The translations under genes were made by a program, and so were the position numbers. Source: Candidatus Aenigmatarchaeota archaeon (lineage in GTDB: Archaea; Aenigmatarchaeota; Aenigmatarchaeia; CG10238-14; SCSR01). From it: a DNA stretch of 47,695 nucleotides. Below, in pieces: positions 8,447 through 14,999 of the stretch (positions within the stretch are counted from its first letter, which is position 1; every line of letters begins with the position of its first letter). Below the pieces are notes generated by a model that did not search any database, was not told the origin of the DNA, and worked only from the letters and a program-made list of their open reading frames with translations. The DNA lies in contig JABABT010000006.1 in NCBI GenBank assembly GCA_014238095.1, positions 1 through 47,695 on the forward strand. Reading direction: 5' to 3'.

Positions 8447-8817
8447 ATTTTTATTGCGTTTATAATACCACTTTGATTAGGACGTGATGTTACACGAGAA
8501 TTTCCTAATTCTGTTTCTATAATTGCACCTTTTGTTATTATTTTTCTTCTAATATAATGTTGATTTGCTTTATTTTCTATAACATCTATTATTTTAGTTT
8601 TTTTTGTTATTTTTGTTTTTGGATCAGTTAAATTAACAAATTCAGTAGAAAATACACGAACTTTTATATTTCCACCTCTTCTTTTAACAATTTTCCTTTT
8701 ATCTTTTCCTATTTTTGTATCTATTTGTACAGAACCTAATTCAACCTTTCTTTTACCTCTTCTAGAAATTATATTCCCACCAGTTTTTTTTCTTCCAATA
8801 TCTCCATGCCAATACAT
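8443..8817 (-). CDS. rps8e: Small ribosomal subunit protein eS8 (S8e)
   Basis: This 124-residue protein matches archaeal S8e: MYWHGDIGRKKTGGNIISRRGKRKVELGS at the start, VNLTDPKTKITKKTKIIDVIENKANQHYIRRKIITKGAIIETELG in the middle, and a VTSRPNQSGIINAI end. It is a basic protein of the archaeal/eukaryotic small subunit and of normal length. It lies divergent from the SmAP gene across a 152-bp spacer that should hold both promoters; GAGTTTAAATT about 30 nt upstream of the start is a candidate TATA element for this gene. Confidence 0.93.
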   Translation of the reverse strand: MYWHGDIGRKKTGGNIISRRGKRKVELGSVQIDTKIGKDKRKIVKRRGGNIKVRVFSTEFVNLTDPKTKITKKTKIIDVIENKANQHYIRRKIITKGAIIETELGNSRVTSRPNQSGIINAIKI

Positions 8818-8969
8818 ATTTATCTATTTAAGATAGGAATGTAGAGTTTAAATTATTATTTAATATGTATTTTTATAGAATTTTACAAAAAATAATTAAA
8901 ATTTAGATATAATTTTTAAATAATATTCAACAATATAGTTTAAATAAATAGAAATTAATATTTAATTTA

Positions 8970-9197
8970 ATGTCTGAAAGACCTATTGACGCATTGGATA
9001 AGGCAAAAGGTAAAAAAGTTTTCATCAAATTAAAAACTGGAGAAGAAATTACAGGAATTTTAAAAGCATTAGATCTTCATTTGAATTTGTGGATTGATGA
9101 TGCTGATATAATGAAAAATAATGAAAATAAAATTAAAATGGGAACAATATTAATTCGTGGAGATACTATTGTTTACGCTTCGCCAGTCCAAATTTAA
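8970..9197 (+). CDS. Sm-like archaeal protein (SmAP/LSm)
   Basis: This 75-residue protein is a single Sm fold. Sm1 is in KKVFIKLKTGEEITGILKALDLHLNLWIDDA, including the D-x-H-x-N-L RNA-binding loop, and Sm2 is in GTILIRGDTIVYASP. SmAPs form heptameric rings that bind U-rich RNA. Placement just before rpl37e on the same strand is a conserved archaeal arrangement and supports a role in RNA or ribosome metabolism. About 130 nt separate it from rpl37e, which appears to have its own promoter. Confidence 0.93.
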   Translation: MSERPIDALDKAKGKKVFIKLKTGEEITGILKALDLHLNLWIDDADIMKNNENKIKMGTILIRGDTIVYASPVQI

Positions 9198-9290
9198 GTC
9201 AAATTATTTAATTTAATTGTTTCGCAATTTTAAAAAGCGATTTTAATTAGAGTAATTTATATAAAAATAGAAATTTTCATAAATTCTAAA

Positions 9291-9299
9291 ACTTTAAAT
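9291..9299 (+). promoter_or_regulatory. TATA-like element of rpl37e and tRNA-Lys
   Basis: ACTTTAAAT lies about 32-40 nt upstream of the rpl37e ATG, which predicts a short leader containing the GTGAT ribosome-binding site at 9323-9327. The same AACTTTAAATA-type sequence precedes secG at a similar distance. The tRNA gene 5 nt after rpl37e has no room for its own promoter and is presumably transcribed from here. Confidence 0.45.
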
Positions 9300-9330
9300 T
9301 CTATCTAATCATATTTGAGTAAGTGATATT

Positions 9331-9519
9331 ATGACAAAAGGAACACCTTCAATGGGAAAGAAAAATAAGATTTCACATATTCGTTGTAGAAGATGTGGTC
9401 GTGTTGCTTATAAAACTAATACTAAACAATGTGCAGCATGTGGTTATGGAAAGACAGCTAAATTAAGAAGCTATTCTTGGCAAACACATGATTTAGGTAG
9501 AAATTTTAGAACAAGTTAA
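9331..9519 (+). CDS. rpl37e: Large ribosomal subunit protein eL37 (L37e)
   Basis: This 62-residue zinc-ribbon ribosomal protein reads [19 protein letters not shown], with [22 protein letters not shown] giving two Cys pairs for zinc and [14 protein letters not shown] at the end. The whole pattern is that of archaeal L37e. It starts after GTGAT-N3-ATG. SmAP lies upstream and a tRNA gene begins 5 nt after its stop codon, so this looks like a mixed protein-tRNA transcript. Confidence 0.96.
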   Translation: MTKGTPSMGKKNKISHIRCRRCGRVAYKTNTKQCAACGYGKTAKLRSYSWQTHDLGRNFRTS

Positions 9520-9524
9520 TTTAT

Positions 9525-9639
9525 GGGTCCATAGCTCAGCATGGTAGAGCACCTGGCTTTTAGCTTCTAGCGAAAAAGCGCTGATTCCAAGATGATGGAA
9601 GAAACCAGAGAGTCGTGGGTTCGAATCCCACTGGACTCA
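9525..9639 (+). tRNA. tRNA-Lys (UUU) with intron
   Basis: The acceptor stem GGGTCCA pairs with TGGACTC, with discriminator A at 9639. The D arm is GCTC...GAGC. The anticodon arm is CCTGG, then CTTTTA, then an intron, then CCAGA; TTT at 9559-9561 is the anticodon for Lys. The T arm is GTGGG TTCGAAT CCCAC, after a 5-nt variable loop. CCA is not encoded. Removing about 41 nt after A37 restores a 74-nt tRNA. The 27-43 pair at the base of the anticodon stem is C-A, a mismatch. The gene follows rpl37e by 5 nt. Confidence 0.9.
9563..9603 (+). other. tRNA-Lys intron (archaeal splicing-endonuclease type)
   Basis: About 41 nt interrupt the anticodon loop after position 37, the commonest archaeal site. 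UUUU of the loop can pair with AAGA at the intron 3' end as the 4-bp central helix of a relaxed bulge-helix-bulge; alternatively CUUC pairs with GAAG. The intron also holds AGCG-AAAAAG-CGCU. Exact boundaries are uncertain by 1-2 nt. Removal needs splicing endonuclease and RtcB ligase; archease, the RtcB partner, is encoded at 45327-45752. Confidence 0.65.
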
Positions 9640-9672
9640 TTAAAAGTTTATATTCAACAAAAACAAAATAAG

Positions 9673-9903
9673 ATGATGAATAATAAAATAATTGAAAAAT
9701 ACAAAAAAAATGACTATATTATAAATATGAAATTAGAGGATGAATTAATAAAAAAGAATATTAGTTATGATATACAAACAAATAATGATATTGTCAATAT
9801 AGAATTTTCCAATAGTCAATTTAATAATATTATTGATATTGTTGGTAAAGATAATAAAGATTTATTAATTTTTTCTAAAGATTATAATGAATATAATAAA
9901 TAA
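9673..9903 (+). CDS. Hypothetical 76-residue protein
   Basis: The ORF track starts this frame at 9592, inside the tRNA, where translation cannot be real. The first usable codons after the tRNA are the tandem ATGs at 9673 and 9676, giving a charged, Asn-, Ile- and Lys-rich protein (NNKIIEKYKKND...LIFSKDYNEYNK). It has no transmembrane segment, no Cys and no recognised domain. It sits between the tRNA and the convergent rfcL. The composition is similar to real genes here, but AT-rich DNA also yields such frames by chance. Function unknown. Confidence 0.4.
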   Translation: MMNNKIIEKYKKNDYIINMKLEDELIKKNISYDIQTNNDIVNIEFSNSQFNNIIDIVGKDNKDLLIFSKDYNEYNK

Positions 9904-9907
9904 AAAT

Positions 9908-11101
9908 TTAATTATATTCTAAAATTTTCTTTTCTTTATCATTGAAAGAAAAATATTTTACAATATTATTTTTTGTTTCTTCATTTTGAGCAATAATTTT
10001 TAAATAAGGAAGAAATTCCCATTTTATTTTTCTTATAGAACAATGTAGTTCTTCTTTCATTTTATTCATAGCTTCTTTTTCAATAAATCTTTTAGATTTA
10101 CTTCTACCTAGAATCATTATATTTTCTGGATATTGGTATTTAGTAAATTTTTTATAAACATTTTCTTTTGAAACTGCAACTCCACCAGTCATAAGATCAA
10201 TGAAATAGGATAATAATTTCCAATTTTGTCTTCTCCAAATTCTACGTTTAAATATATCTGCCCTACTTAACATTTCAAAAGCTTTAGCAATTTCTTCTGA
10301 TTTTTCATATTCTTTAGATATATTATTTTCAATCCACCAAAATATTTCATCTGGAGTTTTATTTACATTACCAATAGAATCTCTTGCCATTCTAATAGAT
10401 TCTGTTTTGAAAATTTCTCTTAATACTTCAAAAATACTTATTTCTCTTTCACGTAAGCCTAAATGTGGAATATGTTTAGAATCTATATTTTTTGCTTTAT
10501 ATAATATTTCTAAATCATTAATTGCAGACCTAAGATCTCCTTTTGATTTTTTTGCAATTTCTCTTATATATTCTTTGTCTATAAAAGCTTTTTCAGCATC
10601 AGTTATAAATTGTAATCTTTTAATAATATCCCAAACATTAAGTTTTTTAAAACCAATCATTTCAACTTTATTTCTTATTGAAACAAGTTTTTTATTATAA
10701 GGATCATTTGCAATTAAAACTATTGGATATTTAGCAGTTTCAATTATATTTATCATTTCTTTAACACCACCTTTATCTTCATAACCAGAAAGACCATCTA
10801 TTTCATCAAACAAGAAAATTTTCCCTTTCTTTTTTAATGAAATTAAAGATACAGAATCACTTATTTTATTTTTTAATTCTTTAGAACTTCTTAAATCAGA
10901 AGCATTAGTTTCTATAATTTCTATATTATTTTGGTTTGAAAATGCATATACTAAAGAAGTTTTACCAATTCCAGGAGGACCATGGAATAAAATTGCTTTA
11001 CCCGGTTTCCAGTTATTAATCCAATTAACAAATGTTTCTAAAGATGTTTTTTGTCCTAAATAATCTTCAAGTTTTTTAGGTCTATATTTTTCATTTAGCA
11101 T
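9908..11101 (-). CDS. rfcL: Replication factor C large subunit
   Basis: AAA+ clamp-loader subunit that, with RfcS, opens PCNA and loads it on primed DNA. MLNEKYRPKKLEDYLGQ is the family start. Walker A is GPPGIGKTS (about residue 41) and Walker B is FLFDEIDGL (about residue 96); ETNASDLRS and KGDLRSAINDLE (sensor 2) are also present, then the RFC collar domain. At 397 residues it is shorter than many euryarchaeal RfcL proteins, lacking the extended charged tail with a PCNA-interacting peptide. It starts 4 nt after the rfcS stop, in one operon. Confidence 0.93.
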   Translation of the reverse strand: MLNEKYRPKKLEDYLGQKTSLETFVNWINNWKPGKAILFHGPPGIGKTSLVYAFSNQNNIEIIETNASDLRSSKELKNKISDSVSLISLKKKGKIFLFDEIDGLSGYEDKGGVKEMINIIETAKYPIVLIANDPYNKKLVSIRNKVEMIGFKKLNVWDIIKRLQFITDAEKAFIDKEYIREIAKKSKGDLRSAINDLEILYKAKNIDSKHIPHLGLREREISIFEVLREIFKTESIRMARDSIGNVNKTPDEIFWWIENNISKEYEKSEEIAKAFEMLSRADIFKRRIWRRQNWKLLSYFIDLMTGGVAVSKENVYKKFTKYQYPENIMILGRSKSKRFIEKEAMNKMKEELHCSIRKIKWEFLPYLKIIAQNEETKNNIVKYFSFNDKEKKILEYN

Positions 11102-11105
11102 TTAA

Positions 11106-12062
11106 TTACTCCTTTGAAAAAAGTAAAAATTGTGCAAGTAAAGCTTCAAGTTGTAATAATTCATTTGATCCTTCATTTATTCTAAAATCAAATTCACCAC
11201 ATTTATCTATTAATTTAATTTTTAATTCTTCTGATATATCAAAATTATATATTTGTTTATGGATTTCTGAAATTATATCATTTCCAGAAAGTCCTTGTTT
11301 TAGAATAAGATATTGTAATATTTTTCTAGATTCATCAAAATTTTTTGATAAAGCAAATTTAATCATATCACGAATATCATTTGGTCTTGCTTTACTTGAA
11401 GAATCATAAATAATATTTTCATCTATATTTAAATTTAAAATTGCAGAAGATTGTAATAAATTAGATACTTTTCTTAAATCTCCATTAGTTAACTCGATTA
11501 TTAAATCAATAGCTCCATTAGTCAATTTTAATTTTTCTTTATCACTAATTCTTTTTATATAAGATTTTATATCTTCATCAAAAAGTGATCTAAATCTAAA
11601 TACAGCACATCTACTTTGTATAGGTTCAATTATTTTTGAAGACCAATTACATATTATAATAAATCTTGAAGTTTTTGAATGATTTTCCATCATTCTTCTT
11701 AAAGCTTGTTGAGCATCTTGAGTTAATGCATCAGCTTCATCAAGAATAATTGTTCTAAATGAAAATCCAATAGGCGCACCTGATCTAGCGAATTCTTTTA
11801 CTCTATTTCTAATTACATCAATTCCTCTTTCATCAGAAGCATTTAATTCTAATACATTAGTTTTCCAATTTTTTCCATATAATTCTTTAGCTATTGCTAA
11901 AGCTGTTGTTGTTTTACCTGTTCCAGCTGGACCTGTAAACATCATATGAGGAAAATTTTTATCTTTAATAAAAGCAGAAACTCTTTCAATTACATGTCTT
12001 TGATTTATTACTTCAGATAATTTTTGAGGTCTATATTTTTCCGCCCAAATCTCTAGATTCAT
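11106..12062 (-). CDS. rfcS: Replication factor C small subunit
   Basis: This 318-residue AAA+ protein forms the main body of the archaeal clamp loader. It has IWAEKYRPQKLSEV, Walker A GPAGTGKTTTALAIA (about residue 44), Walker B TIILDEADALTQDAQQALRR (about residue 105), the SRC arginine-finger motif in PIQSRCAVFRF (about residue 152) and NGDLRKVSNLLQ as sensor 2. The length is normal. It is upstream of rfcL on the minus strand and separated from the condensin cluster by about 70 nt. Confidence 0.95.
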   Translation of the reverse strand: MNLEIWAEKYRPQKLSEVINQRHVIERVSAFIKDKNFPHMMFTGPAGTGKTTTALAIAKELYGKNWKTNVLELNASDERGIDVIRNRVKEFARSGAPIGFSFRTIILDEADALTQDAQQALRRMMENHSKTSRFIIICNWSSKIIEPIQSRCAVFRFRSLFDEDIKSYIKRISDKEKLKLTNGAIDLIIELTNGDLRKVSNLLQSSAILNLNIDENIIYDSSSKARPNDIRDMIKFALSKNFDESRKILQYLILKQGLSGNDIISEIHKQIYNFDISEELKIKLIDKCGEFDFRINEGSNELLQLEALLAQFLLFSKE

Positions 12063-12133
12063 AAAATGAAATGGAAGTTTAATTATTAAATGTTATTCTT
12101 ATTTAATAATATTTATAAAATAACATTATGAAT

Positions 12134-12964
12134 TTAATATTCTAAAAATTCTTTTGCTTTATTTATTAAAATATTTAATTCTTTTTCACTAATTCTAGAT
12201 TCTTTTAATATTTTTTTTTGATTTGATTCTATTAATTCTTTAAGAGTATATATACCATAATTAGTTAATAAATCATAATTTTCTTTTTTTAAATCTTTTA
12301 AAATAGTTATTGGATATAATGAATTATTTTTTATTAAAACTTCAATACCATTATGTTTAGGATGTCCCCAACATAAAACACCTATATTTTTACAAGAAGA
12401 ATAATTTAAAGCATGTTTAGAAATTTTTGTATTACATACAATCATTCCTTTATTGAAATTATATTTATTTTTCCCATTTTTATATCCTTCAATTAAATCT
12501 TCAAAAGTAGAATTAATACTTAATAGAACATTAAGTCCAGTAAATGTATGGAATTTATTATGATGTTTAATTTCAACATAAATAACTTCATCTTCTTTTA
12601 ATGCAATAATATCTATTTCATGATTTACACAATTTCCTTTAATTATTTTATTATTTATTGTTTTGTAACCTAAACTTCTGAACAATATAGAAATATATTG
12701 TTCAAAATCTGGATAAGAATTTATTTTACCTAAAGATTCACGTAAATTTATAATATTTTTAAAATATGGTTTATGTTTTTTACCATAATTTAAAATCATT
12801 TGTATTATTTTTTCTGTTGGTATACCATCATATATATTTTTTTCTATTTCAAAAATTATATTTTCTGATTCTTTTCTTGAAAGATTCATTTTTTGACATA
12901 TTTTAAATATTTTTCTATAATTATAAGGTATTAATTTACCATCTGATTTTTTTACATTAATCAT
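12134..12964 (-). CDS. ATP-cone / Mrr-type nuclease / HhH protein
   Basis: This 276-residue protein has three parts. Residues 1-75 look like an ATP-cone (INVKKSDGKLIPYNYRKI, with the family's later IPTEKI). Residues 90-200 are a PD-(D/E)XK endonuclease of the Mrr type: FEQYISILFRSLGY, then HEIDIIALKEDEVIYVEIK with catalytic D and ExK. Residues 225-276 are a helix-hairpin-helix-like tail (LLTNYGIYTLKELIESN). ATP-cones sense nucleotides, so ATP-regulated DNA cleavage is plausible but inferred. Its start overlaps the scpB stop by 8 nt, tying it to the SMC-ScpAB operon. It is also known as a stand-alone family in other archaea, so a role outside condensin function is possible. Confidence 0.75.
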   Translation of the reverse strand: MINVKKSDGKLIPYNYRKIFKICQKMNLSRKESENIIFEIEKNIYDGIPTEKIIQMILNYGKKHKPYFKNIINLRESLGKINSYPDFEQYISILFRSLGYKTINNKIIKGNCVNHEIDIIALKEDEVIYVEIKHHNKFHTFTGLNVLLSINSTFEDLIEGYKNGKNKYNFNKGMIVCNTKISKHALNYSSCKNIGVLCWGHPKHNGIEVLIKNNSLYPITILKDLKKENYDLLTNYGIYTLKELIESNQKKILKESRISEKELNILINKAKEFLEY

Positions 12965-13448
12965 TTTTACTATTCTCCAATATTCTTTTTACATCTTCAA
13001 CCTTTTTCCCAAAATATTTTTCAAAATCATTTGTTGTTGATATTATTTTAGTTCTTCCTTCTTTTTCAGAACTTATCAAACCTTTTTTTATTAATTTTTC
13101 AATATAACCATATGCTTTATTTCCTTGGTATTTTACTATTATAGATTGTTTTACAGGCTGATTTGATGCAATTATAGCAAGTGTTCTTAATGACCCTTCA
13201 GATATATCAGAATATGGTGCTAATTTAGATACTTTTTCACTATATTCTGGTTTTAATCTAAATTCATAACCATCTGGTGTTTTAATTAAATCAATACCAT
13301 GAATATTTTTTTCCATATCTTTTTGTAAATCTAATACAATTATTGATACTTGTTTTTCTGTTAACCCAGTTATTTTGGAAAGTTTTTTATTTGTTAGTGC
13401 TTTATCTGATATAAATATTGCAGCTTCAATTAATGCTTTATTTTCCAT
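12957..13448 (-). CDS. scpB: Segregation and condensation protein ScpB
   Basis: This 163-residue protein contains the two winged-helix domains of ScpB: LIEAAIFISDKALTNKKLSKITG...EYEF-type first domain and LRTLAIIASNQPVKQSIIVKYQGNKAYGYIEKLIKKGLI second domain. ScpB dimers bind the ScpA kleisin and regulate SMC. The protein is near the lower end of the family length range. It lies 81 nt downstream of scpA and overlaps the nuclease gene by 8 nt, all on the minus strand. Confidence 0.9.
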   Translation of the reverse strand: MENKALIEAAIFISDKALTNKKLSKITGLTEKQVSIIVLDLQKDMEKNIHGIDLIKTPDGYEFRLKPEYSEKVSKLAPYSDISEGSLRTLAIIASNQPVKQSIIVKYQGNKAYGYIEKLIKKGLISSEKEGRTKIISTTNDFEKYFGKKVEDVKRILENSKND

Positions 13449-13529
13449 TAAATAACTTAGTTTATATAATAAAAATAATTTTTGTTAATAATTTTTAAAA
13501 ATATTTTTGAAAATAATTTAATATTTTAG

Positions 13530-14243
13530 TTATTTTTTCTTTATAAAAATATCTTTAAAAAAATCTTCTTGTTTTGTTGTTATTTTATTTTCTTGTTCTA
13601 AATGAAGAACTGGTAATAAATATTCAATAATTTCTGACCTATTCCATTTATTTACTACATTTCTAAATGTTATTTTATTATCTGGACTTATTGATATTAA
13701 TTTATTAATATTATTCATTATTCTTTGTATTTTATGTTCTATAGATTCTTCATTTGTTTTTATATTTTTAGTAATTTCTTTTCTCCAAAGTCTTTTTTTA
13801 ATTTCACGTTTTTCTTTAACCTTTGTAGCAGATTTTAAAGCAAAAATAAGTTCTTCTAAAGTAACTTGTCTTTTAGGTATTCTTTTAATTGGTTGTCCTA
13901 ATTGTGTAATATTTGAATCTATTCCAAGTTCTTCAAACGGTTTACTTTCTTTTAACATTTTTTCAGTAATACTTTCTTTTTCTTTAAAAAATGATAAATA
14001 ATCTGATTTTATTTTTAATAAAATAGCACAAACAAAAACTATTTTTGCTGGTATTCTAAAATCTAAATTTTTAGCAGATTTAACAAATTTTATGAAACTA
14101 TCAGTTAAATTTACTAAATCAACATTCCAAGGATCTATTCCTTCTAAAGATACTATATAATATATTAAATCTTCCCAACTTTCTTTTTCTAATATTTTTT
14201 TAAATATATTTTCTGATTCATTATTTTTCATTGAAATATTCAT
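13530..14243 (-). CDS. scpA: Segregation and condensation protein ScpA (kleisin)
   Basis: This 237-residue kleisin links the SMC head domains. The N-terminal signature WEDLIYYIVSLEGIDPWNVDLVNLTDSFIKF is followed by RIPAKIVFVCAILLKIKSDYL, both hallmark ScpA blocks. The middle is charged and variable. The C-terminus (TFRNVVNKWNRSEIIEYLLPVLHLEQENKI) is the winged helix that binds the SMC head. The start codon overlaps the methyltransferase stop by 4 nt (ATGA), indicating translational coupling. Confidence 0.9.
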   Translation of the reverse strand: MNISMKNNESENIFKKILEKESWEDLIYYIVSLEGIDPWNVDLVNLTDSFIKFVKSAKNLDFRIPAKIVFVCAILLKIKSDYLSFFKEKESITEKMLKESKPFEELGIDSNITQLGQPIKRIPKRQVTLEELIFALKSATKVKEKREIKKRLWRKEITKNIKTNEESIEHKIQRIMNNINKLISISPDNKITFRNVVNKWNRSEIIEYLLPVLHLEQENKITTKQEDFFKDIFIKKK

Positions 14244-14971
14244 ATTTTTCTTCCAACTGAAATTAACCAGTAATTATTTTTTTCAGAAAATGGATTAAGG
14301 TTTTTATCTCCATAAAAACCTATTGTTTTTATTCCAGATATTCTAAATAATAAATCTATTTCATTTGGAGTAAAAAATCTTAATTTAACTGGTTCTTTAT
14401 CTTTTGCAATTATTTTATATCCATTTTTAGTCTTTTTTTTATATACATTTTTTTGTTTTAATATTTTTTCAACTAAATCAAGTTCATTAAATCCTTCTAT
14501 CTGAAAAATTTCTCCATTTCTTTTATTTTTTTCTTTCCATTTACCTTGTATTTCTTCTTTAACTGTATCAGTCCAAACATTCATTGTTTGTAAAATAATC
14601 AAACCATTTTTATTCAAAACATTTTTCATAGATTCAATTGCTTTAATACAATCTTTATTTGTTAACATATAACAAAAAGCAGAATCTAAAGAAACAACAG
14701 CGTCAAATTTTCTATGTAATTTAATATTTTTCATATCCATACATTTAAAATAAAGTTGTGGTGCTTTCATTTTCGCTTTTTTAATCATATCTATACTAAT
14801 ATCTATACCAGAAATATCTAATCCTATTTCAGAAAGTTTTATAACATATCTTCCTGTTCCACAACCTACATCTAATATTGTTTTACATTTATTTTTTGAT
14901 AATAAATTTTGAATCATTTTATATGTTCCATCATCTTGATAATAATTTTCATCATACCATTTTTTTGCCAT
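14240..14971 (-). CDS. Class I SAM-dependent methyltransferase
   Basis: This 243-residue protein has a Rossmann methyltransferase core. Motif I is ILDVGCGTGRYVIKL (about residue 35), followed by ISGIDISIDMI (motif II acidic residue) and FDAVVSLDSAFCYM (motif IV region). The C-terminal half contains an extra beta-rich insertion ending in RFFTPNEIDLLFRISGIKTIGFYGD. The substrate cannot be told from sequence; small molecule, protein or RNA are all open, and no DNA-methylase catalytic motif is visible. It lies between smc and scpA, overlapping scpA by 4 nt, so coexpression with condensin is likely. Confidence 0.85.
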   Translation of the reverse strand: MAKKWYDENYYQDDGTYKMIQNLLSKNKCKTILDVGCGTGRYVIKLSEIGLDISGIDISIDMIKKAKMKAPQLYFKCMDMKNIKLHRKFDAVVSLDSAFCYMLTNKDCIKAIESMKNVLNKNGLIILQTMNVWTDTVKEEIQGKWKEKNKRNGEIFQIEGFNELDLVEKILKQKNVYKKKTKNGYKIIAKDKEPVKLRFFTPNEIDLLFRISGIKTIGFYGDKNLNPFSEKNNYWLISVGRKI

Positions 14972-14999
14972 TTCTCATTCATAAAGTACATCTTTCATA

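Noticed and set aside
9198-9260. TCGC/GCGA stem after SmAP as a terminator
   Set aside because: Only 4 bp pair around an 11-nt loop, which is not distinguishable from chance.
9592-9672. ORF start at 9592
   Set aside because: It lies inside the tRNA-Lys intron and 3' exon; translation must begin after 9639.
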